Source of the DNA: QWQI01 sp964608915
GTDB lineage: Bacteria > Planctomycetota > Planctomycetia > Isosphaerales > Isosphaeraceae
Direction of reading: 5' to 3'
Length of the DNA: 64,000 nt
NCBI GenBank assembly: GCA_964608915.1
Contig: CAZSQA010000018.1
Location: forward strand, 1-64,000
The position numbers were made by a program, and so were the translations under genes. Numbering within the stretch: the stretch's first letter is position 1; each line of letters begins with the position of its first letter. Below the pieces are notes generated by a model. It was not told where the DNA came from and made no database searches. It saw only the letters and a program-made list of their open reading frames with translations. Of the stretch, positions 1-8,159 are shown in pieces.

Positions 1-114
1 GGCGTAGAATTCGTCGAAGTTATCCAGGCCCGTCACGCGGTGGCCGTCGGCCAGGAGCCGGTCGACGACGTGGGAACCGATGAAGCCCGCGGCGCCAGTC
101 ACGATCACGTTCAT
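1..114 (-). CDS. NAD-dependent epimerase/dehydratase, N-terminal fragment
   Basis: Only the first 38 codons are inside the window; the gene continues past position 1. The visible protein starts MNVIVTGAAGFIGSHVVDRL, which has the Rossmann nucleotide-binding signature GxxGFIG of extended short-chain dehydrogenases (UDP-sugar epimerases and dehydratases), followed by an acidic residue after the second strand (LDNFDEFYA), as is usual for NAD binders. It is transcribed divergently from the glycosyltransferase at 339, so a role in nucleotide-sugar supply for glycan synthesis is likely. The exact substrate cannot be judged from the fragment. The ATG is preceded by an AGGA about ten bases upstream. 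Confidence 0.85.
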   Translation of the reverse strand, partial: MNVIVTGAAGFIGSHVVDRLLADGHRVTGLDNFDEFYA

Positions 115-338
115 TCGGAATCAATCCTGCTTGCGGCATGCGAGGGCGGGCCTGTGGTGCCCGCACCATGAATCGGCGAGACGCCACGGCCCTGAATCGC
201 GACGGCTGACGGACGACCTGGCCGGCGATTCGCCACACTAGGCGTTCGGCACGGCAAGGGCTTATAATTCTAACCTCGTCGACCGTGATTGATAAGACCG
301 CCGCCGCTTTCGCGGCGGAATCCGACAGAATCGGTATC

Positions 339-1610
339 ATGTCCCGAAACATCCTGTATGTCTGCTATTTTGGCCTGCGTGAACCGCTCGTCCACACCCA
401 GGTTCTGCCCTATCTTCGCGAATTGGTCCGCGGCGGCTGGAACCCGACGATCCTGACCTTCGAACCCGGCTGGCCGGACGAATTCCCTGAAGCCGAGCGC
501 ACGGCACGGATCGAGTCGCTGCGCCGCGACGGCATCGCCTGGCGCGTGAACCCCTACACGAAGTCGCATTCCCTGTTCGCCAAGGTCAAGGACATCCTCA
601 CGGGCCTGCGCACGGCACGCCGGATCGCGCGGGAAAACCAGGTGCAGCTCATCCATGGCCGGGCTCATGTCGGCACGGCCGTCGCCTGCCTCGTCGCCGC
701 CACGATTCGGCCCAGGCCCAAAGTGCTCTTCGACATTCGGGGCTTCAATCCGGAAGAATATGTCGACGCCGGCCGCTGGACCGAAACGGGCCTGAAATTC
801 CGGGCCCTGAAGTTCGCCGAAAAACGCATGCTCAAGGCCGCTTCCGGATTCGTGATCCTGACGGAAGCGGGGCGTGCCGCGATGTTCCCCACAGCCGTGC
901 CGGCCGAAGGCGAAGGGGCCTGGGTTCTGCCGGACGGCCGCCCGATCCAGGTGATTCCCTGCTGCGTCGACCCGGCACGCTTCACGCCGCCCGTGGATGC
1001 CGCGGAAACCCGCGAAGAACTCAAGAACCGGCTTGGCCTGGGCGGCGCTTCGAAAATCGTCGTGCATGTGGGGGCACTGGGCGGCCTGTACCCGGAAGAC
1101 CGGATCATCGCCCTGTTCCGGGCGATTCATGCCGACGACCCCCGGACAGGCTTTTTGATTCTGTGCCAGAACGATACGAGCTTGTTCAGGAAGCTGTATA
1201 CCGAAGCCGGGCTGCCGGAGTCGAGCCTCTGGATCGGCAAGGCCCCGGCGGCCGAAGTGCCACGGTATCTGGCCGTGGGTGACTGGGGCCTTTCGCTGAA
1301 GTGCGAAAGTTACTCGCAGCTTTCCTGTTCGCCCACGAAAATTCCGGAATATCTTCTGGCCGGGTTGCCGGTTCTGGCGAGCCGGAACATCGGCGATACG
1401 GACGAAATCCTCACCGCCAGCAAAGTCGGCGTGGTGTTCGACGCCTGGGACGCCGCCGGCCTGGCCCAGGCCGTCACGGCCATGAAATCGCTGGCGGCCG
1501 AGCCGGACATCGAAGCGCGATGCCGCCAGGCGGCGCTCGACCGGTTCGACCTTCAAGGCGTCGGCGGGCCCCGGTACCGGTCCATCTATCAGCGCATGAC
1601 CGGGGCCTGA
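339..1610 (+). CDS. Glycosyltransferase, GT4-like
   Basis: A 423-residue protein when started at the ATG at 339 (MSRNILYVCYFGLREPLVHT); an upstream ATG at 285 would add 18 residues of poor, non-conserved sequence. It has the two-Rossmann GT-B layout: an N-terminal acceptor domain and a C-terminal half with VVHVGALGG at the start of the donor domain and a late KIPEYLLAGLPVLAS segment, which in GT4 enzymes holds the nucleotide-sugar-binding Glu region. No signal peptide or membrane span is visible, so it is probably cytosolic and acts on an undecaprenyl-linked or similar acceptor. It sits next to a divergent epimerase fragment. Family assignment is confident; donor and acceptor are unknown. Confidence 0.85.
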   Translation: MSRNILYVCYFGLREPLVHTQVLPYLRELVRGGWNPTILTFEPGWPDEFPEAERTARIESLRRDGIAWRVNPYTKSHSLFAKVKDILTGLRTARRIARENQVQLIHGRAHVGTAVACLVAATIRPRPKVLFDIRGFNPEEYVDAGRWTETGLKFRALKFAEKRMLKAASGFVILTEAGRAAMFPTAVPAEGEGAWVLPDGRPIQVIPCCVDPARFTPPVDAAETREELKNRLGLGGASKIVVHVGALGGLYPEDRIIALFRAIHADDPRTGFLILCQNDTSLFRKLYTEAGLPESSLWIGKAPAAEVPRYLAVGDWGLSLKCESYSQLSCSPTKIPEYLLAGLPVLASRNIGDTDEILTASKVGVVFDAWDAAGLAQAVTAMKSLAAEPDIEARCRQAALDRFDLQGVGGPRYRSIYQRMTGA

Positions 1611-1769
1611 TCCGGCTTCGAAACCGGAACCTCGATTCCCGGTCGATTGTCCGCAACTTGCCCGCCTGATAGAATTTCGCAATCGTCCTTCGCGTGGGGT
1701 GGACGGACGATCGCCCGCGCATCGAAACCGGATCAAGTCAGTAACCATTCACCGAAGAGATCGCCCGCC

Positions 1770-2645
1770 ATGCGTCTGGATAATAGCCCGGAAAGCAAGA
1801 ACGTCGAAGACCGCCGGGGTATGACCCCCGCCAAAGCCATGGCCGGCGGCGGCGGTCTGATCGTCATCCTCATGATCATCGGCCAGATTCTGGGTATCGA
1901 CCCGCGCGCCCTGATGCAGGTCGCCCAGGTGGTGCAGGCTCCGGCCAAACAAGCGCCGCAACGGCCCGGCGGCGAGGCCGCTCCGAAGGCCGACGACCCC
2001 GGCGCCGTCTTCGTCCGCCGGATCCTGGGCCTGAACGAGGAAGTCTGGCAGGACCTCTTCGCCCAGCACGGCCAGAAGTATCAGGACCCCACGCTGGTCA
2101 TGTTCACCGGCTCGACCGACACCGCCTGCGGCCTGGGCCAGTCGGCCATGGGCCCGTTTTATTGCCCGGCCGACCAGAAGGTCTACATCGACCTGGCGTT
2201 CTATAAGGAACTCGGCGAAAAATACGGCGCGCCCGGCGAATTCGCCCAGGCGTACGTGATCGCCCACGAAGTCGGCCACCACGTGCAGAACCTGCTGGGC
2301 TACAGCGCCAAGGTGCAGTCGGCCCGCCGCGGGAAGTCGGAAGTGGAGGCCAACAAGGACTCAGTCCGCCTGGAACTTCAGGCCGATTACCTGGCCGGCG
2401 TCTGGGCCCACCACGCCAACAAGAAGCGCAAGGTGCTGGAGCCCGGCGATATCGAAAGCGGCCTGCGCGCCGCCACGGCCATCGGCGACGACACCTTGCA
2501 GAAGAAATCCACGGGCCGCGTGGTGCCCGACAGCTTCACGCACGGCAGCTCGGCCCAGCGCCTGAAGTGGTTCCGCGAAGGCATCCGCACCGGCGACCTG
2601 CCGGCGATGAAGGCGCTCTTCGAATTGCCGTACGAAGAGCTTTGA
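1770..2645 (+). CDS. Putative neutral zinc metallopeptidase (YpfJ/KPN_02809 family)
   Basis: A 291-residue protein starting at ATG 1770 (MRLDNSPESKNVEDRRGM). The order is typical of this family: a short polar N-terminus, one membrane anchor (GGGGLIVILMIIGQILGI, about residues 28-45), a Pro/Ala linker, then a catalytic domain with FTGSTDTACGLGQSAMGPFY and the zinc site HEVGHH near residues 168-173. A downstream QADYLAGVWAHH segment supplies further conserved acidic and His residues. It is expected to be inner-membrane anchored with the protease outside the cytoplasm. The family is widespread but physiologically uncharacterised. A strong intrinsic terminator follows the stop, so the transcription unit ends here. 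Confidence 0.92.
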   Translation: MRLDNSPESKNVEDRRGMTPAKAMAGGGGLIVILMIIGQILGIDPRALMQVAQVVQAPAKQAPQRPGGEAAPKADDPGAVFVRRILGLNEEVWQDLFAQHGQKYQDPTLVMFTGSTDTACGLGQSAMGPFYCPADQKVYIDLAFYKELGEKYGAPGEFAQAYVIAHEVGHHVQNLLGYSAKVQSARRGKSEVEANKDSVRLELQADYLAGVWAHHANKKRKVLEPGDIESGLRAATAIGDDTLQKKSTGRVVPDSFTHGSSAQRLKWFREGIRTGDLPAMKALFELPYEEL

Positions 2646-2670
2646 TCCGCGGCGGACAAATCGAATCGGG

Positions 2671-2709
2671 GCCAGGCCGGGGACATCATCGACCCGGCCT
2701 GGCTTTTTT
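2671..2709 (+). terminator. Rho-independent terminator after the metallopeptidase
   Basis: GCCAGGCCGGG at 2671-2681 pairs perfectly with CCCGGCCTGGC at 2693-2703 across an 11-base loop and is followed by six T residues. It lies 26 bases after the stop of the metallopeptidase gene and before the ribosome site of the next gene. Confidence 0.93.
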
Positions 2710-2732
2710 ACGTTAGAGGAAAGGCCAGGGCC

Positions 2733-3233
2733 ATGACCGTTCAACGGAAGCGGACCGGGCGTTTCGTTCTCTGGGCGTCATTCGCGACTTGCCTGATCGC
2801 GCTGTGGCCCGCGACCGCTTCGGCCAACGCGGTTATCCCGCCTTCCATCATGATCTTCCCCACGGCCTGGTATCTGCTCCCCTGGATCATCGTGATCGAA
2901 GCGTGGGCCGGGATCGTCGTCGTGGGCTGGGGTGTCGGACGTTCGTTTCTGATCTCGGTGATCGCGAACCTTCTCTCGTCGCTGGTCGGCATACCGGTTG
3001 CGATTTTGGATATCGGTGCGTTGAAGGAATTCGAATTTCGACTTTGGTATTTCCCGGCTCTCGTCGTCCCGCTGTTCGTCGCATCGGTTCTGGTCGAAGG
3101 TTACATCGCAACCATGTTCACAGGCATCGATCAGCCCATGCGGCCGATCTGGCGCTGGGCCCTGATCGACAATTCCATCAGCTACCTGCTGTTCCTGCTG
3201 GTCCTGTGTCTATTTGTCGCGTATTGGTTTTGA
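2733..3233 (+). CDS. Small polytopic membrane protein, function unknown
   Basis: A 166-residue protein. It begins with a basic stretch and a hydrophobic segment ending in an ASANA-like signal-peptidase site near residue 32, followed by three or four hydrophobic spans: about 43-70 (YLLPWIIVIEAWAGIVVVGW), 73-94, 106-125 and the extreme C-terminus (SYLLFLLVLCLFVAYWF). No catalytic motif is visible. The ATG has a GAGGAAAGG ribosome site nine bases upstream, within the short spacer after the terminator, so it may have its own promoter or use read-through. I do not recognise the family. Confidence 0.75.
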   Translation: MTVQRKRTGRFVLWASFATCLIALWPATASANAVIPPSIMIFPTAWYLLPWIIVIEAWAGIVVVGWGVGRSFLISVIANLLSSLVGIPVAILDIGALKEFEFRLWYFPALVVPLFVASVLVEGYIATMFTGIDQPMRPIWRWALIDNSISYLLFLLVLCLFVAYWF

Positions 3234-3305
3234 GCGATCCGAGGCCAGGAGCGTTCGAACGCAGCCTTCACGAAAGCCCGGTTCGTCACATTTTCCTTAT
3301 TTCGG

Positions 3306-3499
3306 CTAACGAATAAGACGAACCTTGGCCGGGAGTTCCGTTTCGGCCCAGCGCGAATCCGCCGTGATAACGGGAAGGCCGAATCTGGCTCCAATTGTGA
3401 TGCAGATGCAATCCGCAAGAGTACCGGAGAGATAGATTCCACTTCCGAGCCTCCCGGCTCACGGAATAGCCAGGCAAGCATCGCCGACGAGTCGAGCAC
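3306..3499 (-). pseudogene. PIN-domain (VapC-like) toxin remnant with internal deletion
   Basis: Read on the minus strand, the sequence begins VLDSSAMLAWLFREPGGSE, the start of a PIN-domain RNase with its first acidic residue. After about 25 residues the reading shifts frame into LSGTLADCICITIGARFGLP and then VITADSRWAETELPAKVRLI followed by a TAG stop. That second piece is the C-terminal third of a PIN toxin (the LADxxxxxxA and TAD-W signatures). The middle of the domain, roughly 60 residues with the second catalytic acid, is missing, and the two ends are out of frame. The gene follows the antitoxin remnant in the usual antitoxin-toxin order. I conclude it is inactive. Confidence 0.8.
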
Positions 3500-3542
3500 G
3501 CCGCCCCAGAGATTACCCGATTCCTTTTCATTCCCGGAAATC

Positions 3543-3839
3543 TCAAGCCTCCCTTGCCGCTTCGTCTCGACGCTCACGGATGAACTCGTCAACGACCATC
3601 TCGCCTGGCTTCTTCGTCCCTGAGAAGAGGTCCTGAGCCCGACGAATCGCATCTTGTTACGTCGTAAGGCGATAGCCGTCCTGGCCACGAGAAAGGAGAA
3701 TGTCTTCGCCTTCCTTGATGCCAAGCTCCTGCCGCACCTCGGCCGGAATCACGATCCTGCTACCGGCGGCGACGCGGACCTTATAGGGCGGTACATGGCA
3801 TAATTCGTCGTTTCTGTTCATAATACTCGATCGTGCCAT
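3543..3839 (-). pseudogene. AbrB/MazE-type antitoxin interrupted by a nonsense codon
   Basis: The first 60 codons encode a good SpoVT-AbrB swapped-hairpin domain: YKVRVAAGSRIVIPAEVRQE, then LGIKEGEDILLSRGQDGYRL. An in-frame TAA at 3657-3659 then stops translation. Beyond it the same frame continues with a typical antitoxin tail (QDAIRRAQDLFSG, then EMVVDEFIRERRDEAAREA) to a TGA at 3543-3545. Homologues normally have an uninterrupted reading such as YRLTTYDEAIRRAQ, so the TAA most simply arose from a Tyr codon. The truncated product could still bind DNA but would lack the toxin-binding tail. Its partner PIN gene is also broken. Confidence 0.82.
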
Positions 3840-3968
3840 ATAAGCCGTTTTGAGTCAACATCTTCGATAATCGTCTCCGTCGCGGAAGTGCTCGGTTCGG
3901 TTCGCGAGTAGCGCACCGGGCAGCATCGCCGAAATGACGCGGAATGTCCATAATCGCCGGAAAGTGCA

Positions 3969-4448
3969 ATGAGCTATCGCCGCCCACCGCAATTCGACAT
4001 CGATTTCGAAACACTCCCCAGCGATCCGGCAGAGCGACACGAAGTGCTGGTGGACGTCTTCGGACGTTATCTGTTCTGGCTCAGGAACTGGTCCGTGAGT
4101 GCGACACAAGAACTTGCGGAGTCAGAAGAAGCTCGTGCCAGGCTAGGAACGATCCGGCGAAAGAAATACGACGAGCTTGCGGCCCTGACGCCCGAGCAAC
4201 GTGGCATCGCATTCGAAATCGCCGAAGCCAGCGTCGATCGGTTCATCCAGTTGTTCCTGACGATGATGGCGGATACGGGGACGGATCAACGCCTGGGCCG
4301 GGATCACGCGATACGGTTCAATCTCGAAATGGAAATCTGCGATGTCGAGAATGGAGAAGTCGTGGACCAGGAGACGATCAATCGCGGCGGCAAGAAATTC
4401 TTCGCCCAATACCTGGGCCGATGGCTCAACCGATATGCCCGCGAGTGA
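3969..4448 (+). CDS. Hypothetical protein, helical, 159 residues
   Basis: The protein has no signal peptide, membrane span or recognised domain. It begins MSYRRPPQFDIDFETLPSDP and is rich in charged, predicted-helical segments, including LAESEEARARLGTIRRKKYDEL and a later EAS.DRF.QLFLTMMADTG stretch; the last third (FNLEMEICDVENGEVVDQ) looks beta-rich. Composition and codon use match the neighbours and the ATG has a GGAAAG ahead of it, so I consider it a real gene. It lies between the decayed toxin-antitoxin pair and a repeat-containing spacer. No function is proposed. Confidence 0.6.
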   Translation: MSYRRPPQFDIDFETLPSDPAERHEVLVDVFGRYLFWLRNWSVSATQELAESEEARARLGTIRRKKYDELAALTPEQRGIAFEIAEASVDRFIQLFLTMMADTGTDQRLGRDHAIRFNLEMEICDVENGEVVDQETINRGGKKFFAQYLGRWLNRYARE

Positions 4449-4606
4449 ATCATCGGCCTTTCGAAGAGCACGGGGCGAGTTTCCTCGTCCTCGAACTCAC
4501 CACTCCACCAACTTCCTGACGCGAACGAAGGAGGCTGAAGCTTGATACGCTCCTGGACGTAACGATCAGAAATCGCGGCCGCGAGGAATATTTGCCTGAT
4601 CGACCA

Positions 4607-4656
4607 ATTTGGCTCCTGAGCCTTTTGGTTCGCCAAAATCGGCTCCTGACCCTTTC
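4607..4656. repeat. Two direct copies of a GGCTCCTGASCCTTT motif
   Basis: The motif occurs at about 4607-4625 and again at 4637-4655, thirty bases apart, in the otherwise empty 4449-5136 spacer between convergent genes. The same core (GGCTCCTG followed by SCCCTTT-like bases) recurs at 7347-7590, so it is a dispersed intergenic repeat. Its reverse complement, AAAGGGTCAGGAGCC, resembles REP-like elements mobilised by RAYT transposases. No transposase is present here. Confidence 0.65.
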
Positions 4657-4890
4657 CGCTCTCCATGTGAAGCTGACGGATCAAGATTCGAAGCTGCGAG
4701 AGCTTTCGGCCGTATCTGCCAGAAATCGGATTCTGCATGACCGGCGGAATCGAGTCTGGAGTGACTGCAGGAAAGCGAGGCGGCGCGGGGCGATCTGGAT
4801 TTTTTTGACCGGGGCTGTGATTCGCTTGACCGGCGGTTTGAGGCCGGGGCGGTTATGAGAAGCCGGAATTCGAAATCGAAAATGGAAGTG

Positions 4891-4931
4891 AGACAGGGAC
4901 GCATCGCTTCGATGGCGATGCGTCCCTGTCT
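4891..4931. repeat. Perfect 17-bp inverted repeat between convergent genes
   Basis: AGACAGGGACGCATCGC at 4891-4907 pairs perfectly with its reverse complement at 4915-4931 across the 7-base loop TTCGATG. It lies between the 3' end of the gene ending at 4448 and the 3' end of the minus-strand gene ending at 5137. It has no proper T tract on either side, so it may be a REP-like palindrome or a bidirectional termination or RNA-stabilising hairpin. Nothing else is recognised in 4449-5136. Confidence 0.75.
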
Positions 4932-5136
4932 TGTAAAGTCTGAGGCCTGGAGTAACAAAAGGGATTTCCGGCCAAATCTGTCAGTCATGGCTCTTGCGAA
5001 TGGACTTCATTCGGAAGCGGCTTTGGAATCCGTGTTTCACGAAAATCGACTCTTCAGCATGAGGGATCCTGTGATACGAGACGATGTTCGTGCGAACCGA
5101 GCACCAGCGGATGTTTCGATTCCGAATGAAGGTTGA

Positions 5137-5931
5137 TCAGTTGCCCTGGAACAAGCCGCCACCGACCCAATTTGGGTTGCCAGTCGCTGAGCGGCCACCA
5201 CCACCGCTGACGGTGGAATTTTGCCCGCTCGCGGTATTGGATACACCACCGCTGACTGTTGAGTAAAGGCCGGTGGCAAAGTTGCCGATCCCTCCGCTGA
5301 CGCTTGCATAACCCTGGTTCGCACGATTCTGGTTTCCTCCGCTAACGCTCGAAAAAGCGCCTGAGGCTAAATTGGCAGCGCCACCGAGCGTGGCTGAATA
5401 ATTTCCGCTTGCCACGTTGCTATTGCCTCCGATGATTCCGCTGTAGCTCGCTGAAAGCGAGTTCGCGAAGCCAGTGATGATTCCGCCATAGCTGCCATAA
5501 TTGTTCTGGTCGCCCAGGATGAAGTTGTGTGACCCCGTGCGGACATTCCCTGAAGTACGAATGGCATTGTATCCGATTTGCAGATTGCCCAGGCCGCTGG
5601 TGCTTGAAGTGGCACCGGTACCGTCCACGATCATGACGTTGGTTCCCGAGACGGTCAGGAGTTTGTCGGCGGAATCGTAAGCCAGGGGAGCCGTTTTGTT
5701 CTCGACGGCGATAAGGCGGGCATTCAGCGAGGCCAGAGTCACGCCGAACTGAGCTTGAGCCGATGGACTGGCGGCCAGAATGAGGCCGCCAAGGAACAGC
5801 GCGCCGACGGAAAGCCACATGGCACGCAGGCGGCGGATGGCCGAATGAAGGCGGGAATTGGCCTCGTTGAGGTCGGACTCGACGCGATCGAGCCTCTGGA
5901 TCAGGGTCTCGAAGGTGGTTGGTTCATGCAT
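5137..5931 (-). CDS. YadA-head-like beta-roll surface protein
   Basis: A 264-residue protein. The start is the ATG at 5931, with GGAG eight bases upstream; a longer open frame exists but would run into the preceding intergenic region. It opens with a helical, heptad-like stretch (TLIQRLDRVESDLNEANSRL), then a single hydrophobic segment (MWLSVGALFLGGLILAA) ending in SAQAQ, then a long repeat domain built of units like SGGxxNxASGxYSTVSGG from about residue 140 to the end. Such repeats form the left-handed beta-roll of trimeric autotransporter heads (Hep/Hag, YadA). No C-terminal beta-barrel anchor is present, so if it is surface-exposed it is held by the N-terminal segment or released. It is downstream of a PEP-CTERM gene in the same direction. 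Confidence 0.8.
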   Translation of the reverse strand: MHEPTTFETLIQRLDRVESDLNEANSRLHSAIRRLRAMWLSVGALFLGGLILAASPSAQAQFGVTLASLNARLIAVENKTAPLAYDSADKLLTVSGTNVMIVDGTGATSSTSGLGNLQIGYNAIRTSGNVRTGSHNFILGDQNNYGSYGGIITGFANSLSASYSGIIGGNSNVASGNYSATLGGAANLASGAFSSVSGGNQNRANQGYASVSGGIGNFATGLYSTVSGGVSNTASGQNSTVSGGGGRSATGNPNWVGGGLFQGN

Positions 5932-6061
5932 GGCAGTAGCTCCATATTCAAGTGGAAAATCGGAGTGGACGTGAACAGGCTTGGGAATCATGGATTCCGG
6001 GTGAAGATGTCGGGAACGCATGAGACTGTCGAGAGAAGAATCGAAGAGCGACCGGGCCGGA

Positions 6062-6820
6062 TCAGCCGTTCGAATTCCGACGGTTGCACCGAATCGCCAA
6101 AGCCAGGATTGACGAAGCGGCGAGAAGAATTGAAGAAGGTTCGGGAACGACGACGAGAGCGACATTGTCCACGCCCATATTCAGGACGAACTGGTTATCG
6201 ACGGCACCGAAACGAAGGCGATAATTCGATCCGGGCGTTACGTAAGGCAGAAGGTCGAATGCATAGTTCTGCCATGTGGGTGGACTGGTGTTATTTTGAA
6301 GGCCGTCGAACAGATTCACGACCACGTAAGTGGCGCTCGTGTCGTAATCGGGTGCGTCGAATTTCAATAAGTCGACGCGCACATGCTGGTTGGGATCGTC
6401 CAGATAGTTGAGGCTCGAACCTGTAGCCCCAGCACCGTACCAATCGTATGTGAACATGTCGAAGGAGAGATTCAGAGACGTCGTGCCCTGCGGTACAGTG
6501 AAATTCTGAATCAGCACGTTCGCACCCGGGGCAGTCGAATCGGCCAGAGCATAGAAGCTGCCGGATGCCGGGCCAAGAGTCGAAAGCCCTGACAATGAGG
6601 TGGTTTCGGAGGTGTTTTGAGCAAAAAAACCGCTGGCGGCTGGTGTGGAGTTTTCGTCGTAGGACGTGTTCGAAAACTGGCTTACTGCGGTCCAACCTGA
6701 GAGATTCCCTGATTCGAAGCCGCCGTTGACGATCAAGTCAGCGGCACTGGAAGCTCGGAAACTCGTGAATAGTATCAATGTCGTCACGACCGAACGGAAC
6801 GAAATTGGAGATCTTGTCAT
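6062..6820 (-). CDS. PEP-CTERM sorting-domain exported protein
   Basis: A 252-residue protein with an N-terminal signal peptide (VVTTLILFTSFRASSAADLI), a beta-sandwich-like body beginning LIVNGGFESGNLSGWTAVSQ as in many carbohydrate-binding-like PEP-CTERM proteins, and a C-terminal sorting signal made of VPEPSS, a hydrophobic span (ILLAASSILALAI) and a basic tail (RCNRRN). Such proteins are processed by an exosortase and are associated with exopolysaccharide-producing bacteria; no exosortase gene is in this window. The ATG has AGGAGA six bases upstream. The gene precedes the beta-roll protein by 130 bases on the same strand, so both may be co-expressed surface proteins. Confidence 0.9.
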   Translation of the reverse strand: MTRSPISFRSVVTTLILFTSFRASSAADLIVNGGFESGNLSGWTAVSQFSNTSYDENSTPAASGFFAQNTSETTSLSGLSTLGPASGSFYALADSTAPGANVLIQNFTVPQGTTSLNLSFDMFTYDWYGAGATGSSLNYLDDPNQHVRVDLLKFDAPDYDTSATYVVVNLFDGLQNNTSPPTWQNYAFDLLPYVTPGSNYRLRFGAVDNQFVLNMGVDNVALVVVPEPSSILLAASSILALAIRCNRRNSNG

Positions 6821-7651
6821 TTAGACTCTCCTGATCATGAATGAAGTCCTCGCGGAAGGTTATGCTCAAGCCATATGTGCAGAAGAAGCGGGAAGATGCG
6901 GAATTCCAGGGAATTGGACGCGGAATCGTCTTGGTCAGATCTCCCAATTCAACTACTGAAAGAGAAATGTACGTTCTGATCGATTTTGGACAAAAATTAC
7001 GGAATTCTTCGGAATAGTTTAGAAAGCATGGAGTTCTTCGACTTGAAGCCGCCTTTGGATCGATTTCTATGAAGTGATTTAAAGCATCCGCCTGTCACGT
7101 GTGCGAATATCGGGAAGCTGTCCATCTGATTTGGTTCATCATCTTCAAGTGGTTTCGCTTGGCCGGCGAAGTCCCAATCTGATCATTTGTGGGAAAGAAA
7201 CGAGTGAAACGGTTGGCCGTGGCGACGATAAGGTATTATGAGAATGGGGGGTGTCTGCAAGTGGCCATAGCATTTGCGACAGTTCCGGTTATGAGGCGAA
7301 CGTCGATCGGCGGACAGGCCGATCGACCGTTTGGGGCGGGGGAAAGGCTCCTGCCCGGCTCTGTAGAGAACCTTGTTTTGCCCTTGATGGCTTCCGAAAT
7401 CATGGCAGAACATTACCATTTTCAGCATTACGATGCATATCCCCACGTACCACCAGAAAGGCTCCTGGCCCCTTTCTTTTCCCACATATCCCCACGTACC
7501 ACCAGAAAGGCTCCTGGCCCCTTTCTTTTCCCCCTGGCCCCTTTCTTTTCCCAGCCCCTTTCTTTCCTCTTTCTTATCGCTGGCCCCCTTTCCTTTCTTC
7601 CCACTAGCGAAATCGGTGTGCTGGTTGAGGCAGGCGGAATTTCGATAAGGA
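6821..7651. other. Intergenic spacer without a convincing gene
   Basis: The first half is AT-richer than its neighbours and likely holds the promoter of the PEP-CTERM gene. It contains an inverted repeat GTCGATCGG/CCGATCGAC at 7302-7327 with an 8-base loop, a GGCTCCTG motif near 7347 and the tandem repeat at 7436-7590. Open frames here cross the repeats and have no family character, so none is annotated. Confidence 0.6.
7436..7590. repeat. 49-bp tandem repeat, two full copies plus degenerate tail
   Basis: Copies begin at 7436 and 7485 with CATATCCCCACGTACCACCA and continue through AGAAAGGCTCCTGGCCCC and TTTCTTTTCCCA. The repeats then break down into shorter CCCTGGCCCCTTTCTTTTCC units up to about 7590. 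The core GGCTCCTGRCCCCTTT is shared with the repeats at 4607-4656. Perfect identity of the two main copies indicates a recent duplication. There is no spacer-repeat alternation, so it is not a CRISPR. Confidence 0.8.
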
Positions 7652-7993
7652 TTACGTAGCGGTGGATGGATCGATCCATTGATCCAGAAATTCCAATGCC
7701 CATTTCTCAAAGATCGCTGCCGGCGGTGTATCGCTGGTTGCAGTCCTTTCACATGCTCTTGCCCATCCCGATGATGCGGAAACACCGTATGTCTTGTATA
7801 TCCAATCGCAGAATTGCGAATCGAACGAATTGTGTCTATCGATCAGATCAAGCTCCATATAGCCCAACGAGTGTCCAAAAATAAGTGATTCGAGTTCACC
7901 TATTGTTCGGTACATCGTCCCCGGACTTTCTATAGCCGAGAGTACGATCTTTCGACATCGTTTACGGTATTCAGAACAACCAGTTGATTTCAT
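7652..7993 (-). CDS. Small hypothetical protein
   Basis: A soluble protein of about 113 residues with no signal or membrane segment. The start is uncertain: ATG codons at 8038, 7993 and 7915 are in frame, and I prefer 7993. The segment SAIESPGTMYRTIGELESLI, followed by a GY motif and later by DWIYKTYGVSASSGWARACE and EKWALEFLDQWI, resembles a family of small bacterial proteins that begin with an RPGMYIG-like motif and a helical C-terminal domain. That resemblance is by eye only. Such proteins are often found near toxin/immunity genes, but the neighbours here do not show this. Function is unknown. Confidence 0.45.
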   Translation of the reverse strand: MKSTGCSEYRKRCRKIVLSAIESPGTMYRTIGELESLIFGHSLGYMELDLIDRHNSFDSQFCDWIYKTYGVSASSGWARACERTATSDTPPAAIFEKWALEFLDQWIDPSTAT

Positions 7994-8119
7994 CGGGATC
8001 TGTCCATTCGGCCTTGTAGTCACGGATAGGTACCCCATATGGGCCGCCCCGGAAACAATGGGGACATTCCGGGAAACAAGGCGAATTCAGGTGACGGGAG
8101 GTTCATTTTCCAGCGGATA

Positions 8120-8150
8120 GCGGAAATGCCCCCCGTCTCCATTTCCTCTT
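8120..8150. repeat. Partial copy of a dispersed REP-like repeat
   Basis: On the minus strand this is GAGGAAATGGAGACGGGGGG followed by CATTTCCGC. It matches the outer end of the larger repeats at 9590-9680 and 13257-13349, and lies ten bases after the stop codon of the protease gene. Next to it, CCCGGAA/TTCCGGG (8048-8073) forms a small hairpin. Confidence 0.5.
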
Positions 8151-8159
8151 ACGCTGCTT

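Noticed and set aside
270..1748. 492-codon minus-strand frame
   Set aside because: Antisense shadow of the GT4 glycosyltransferase at 339-1610, which has clear motifs.
7436..7590. CRISPR-like direct repeats
   Set aside because: The two 49-base copies are contiguous with no spacers between them; it is a simple tandem duplication.
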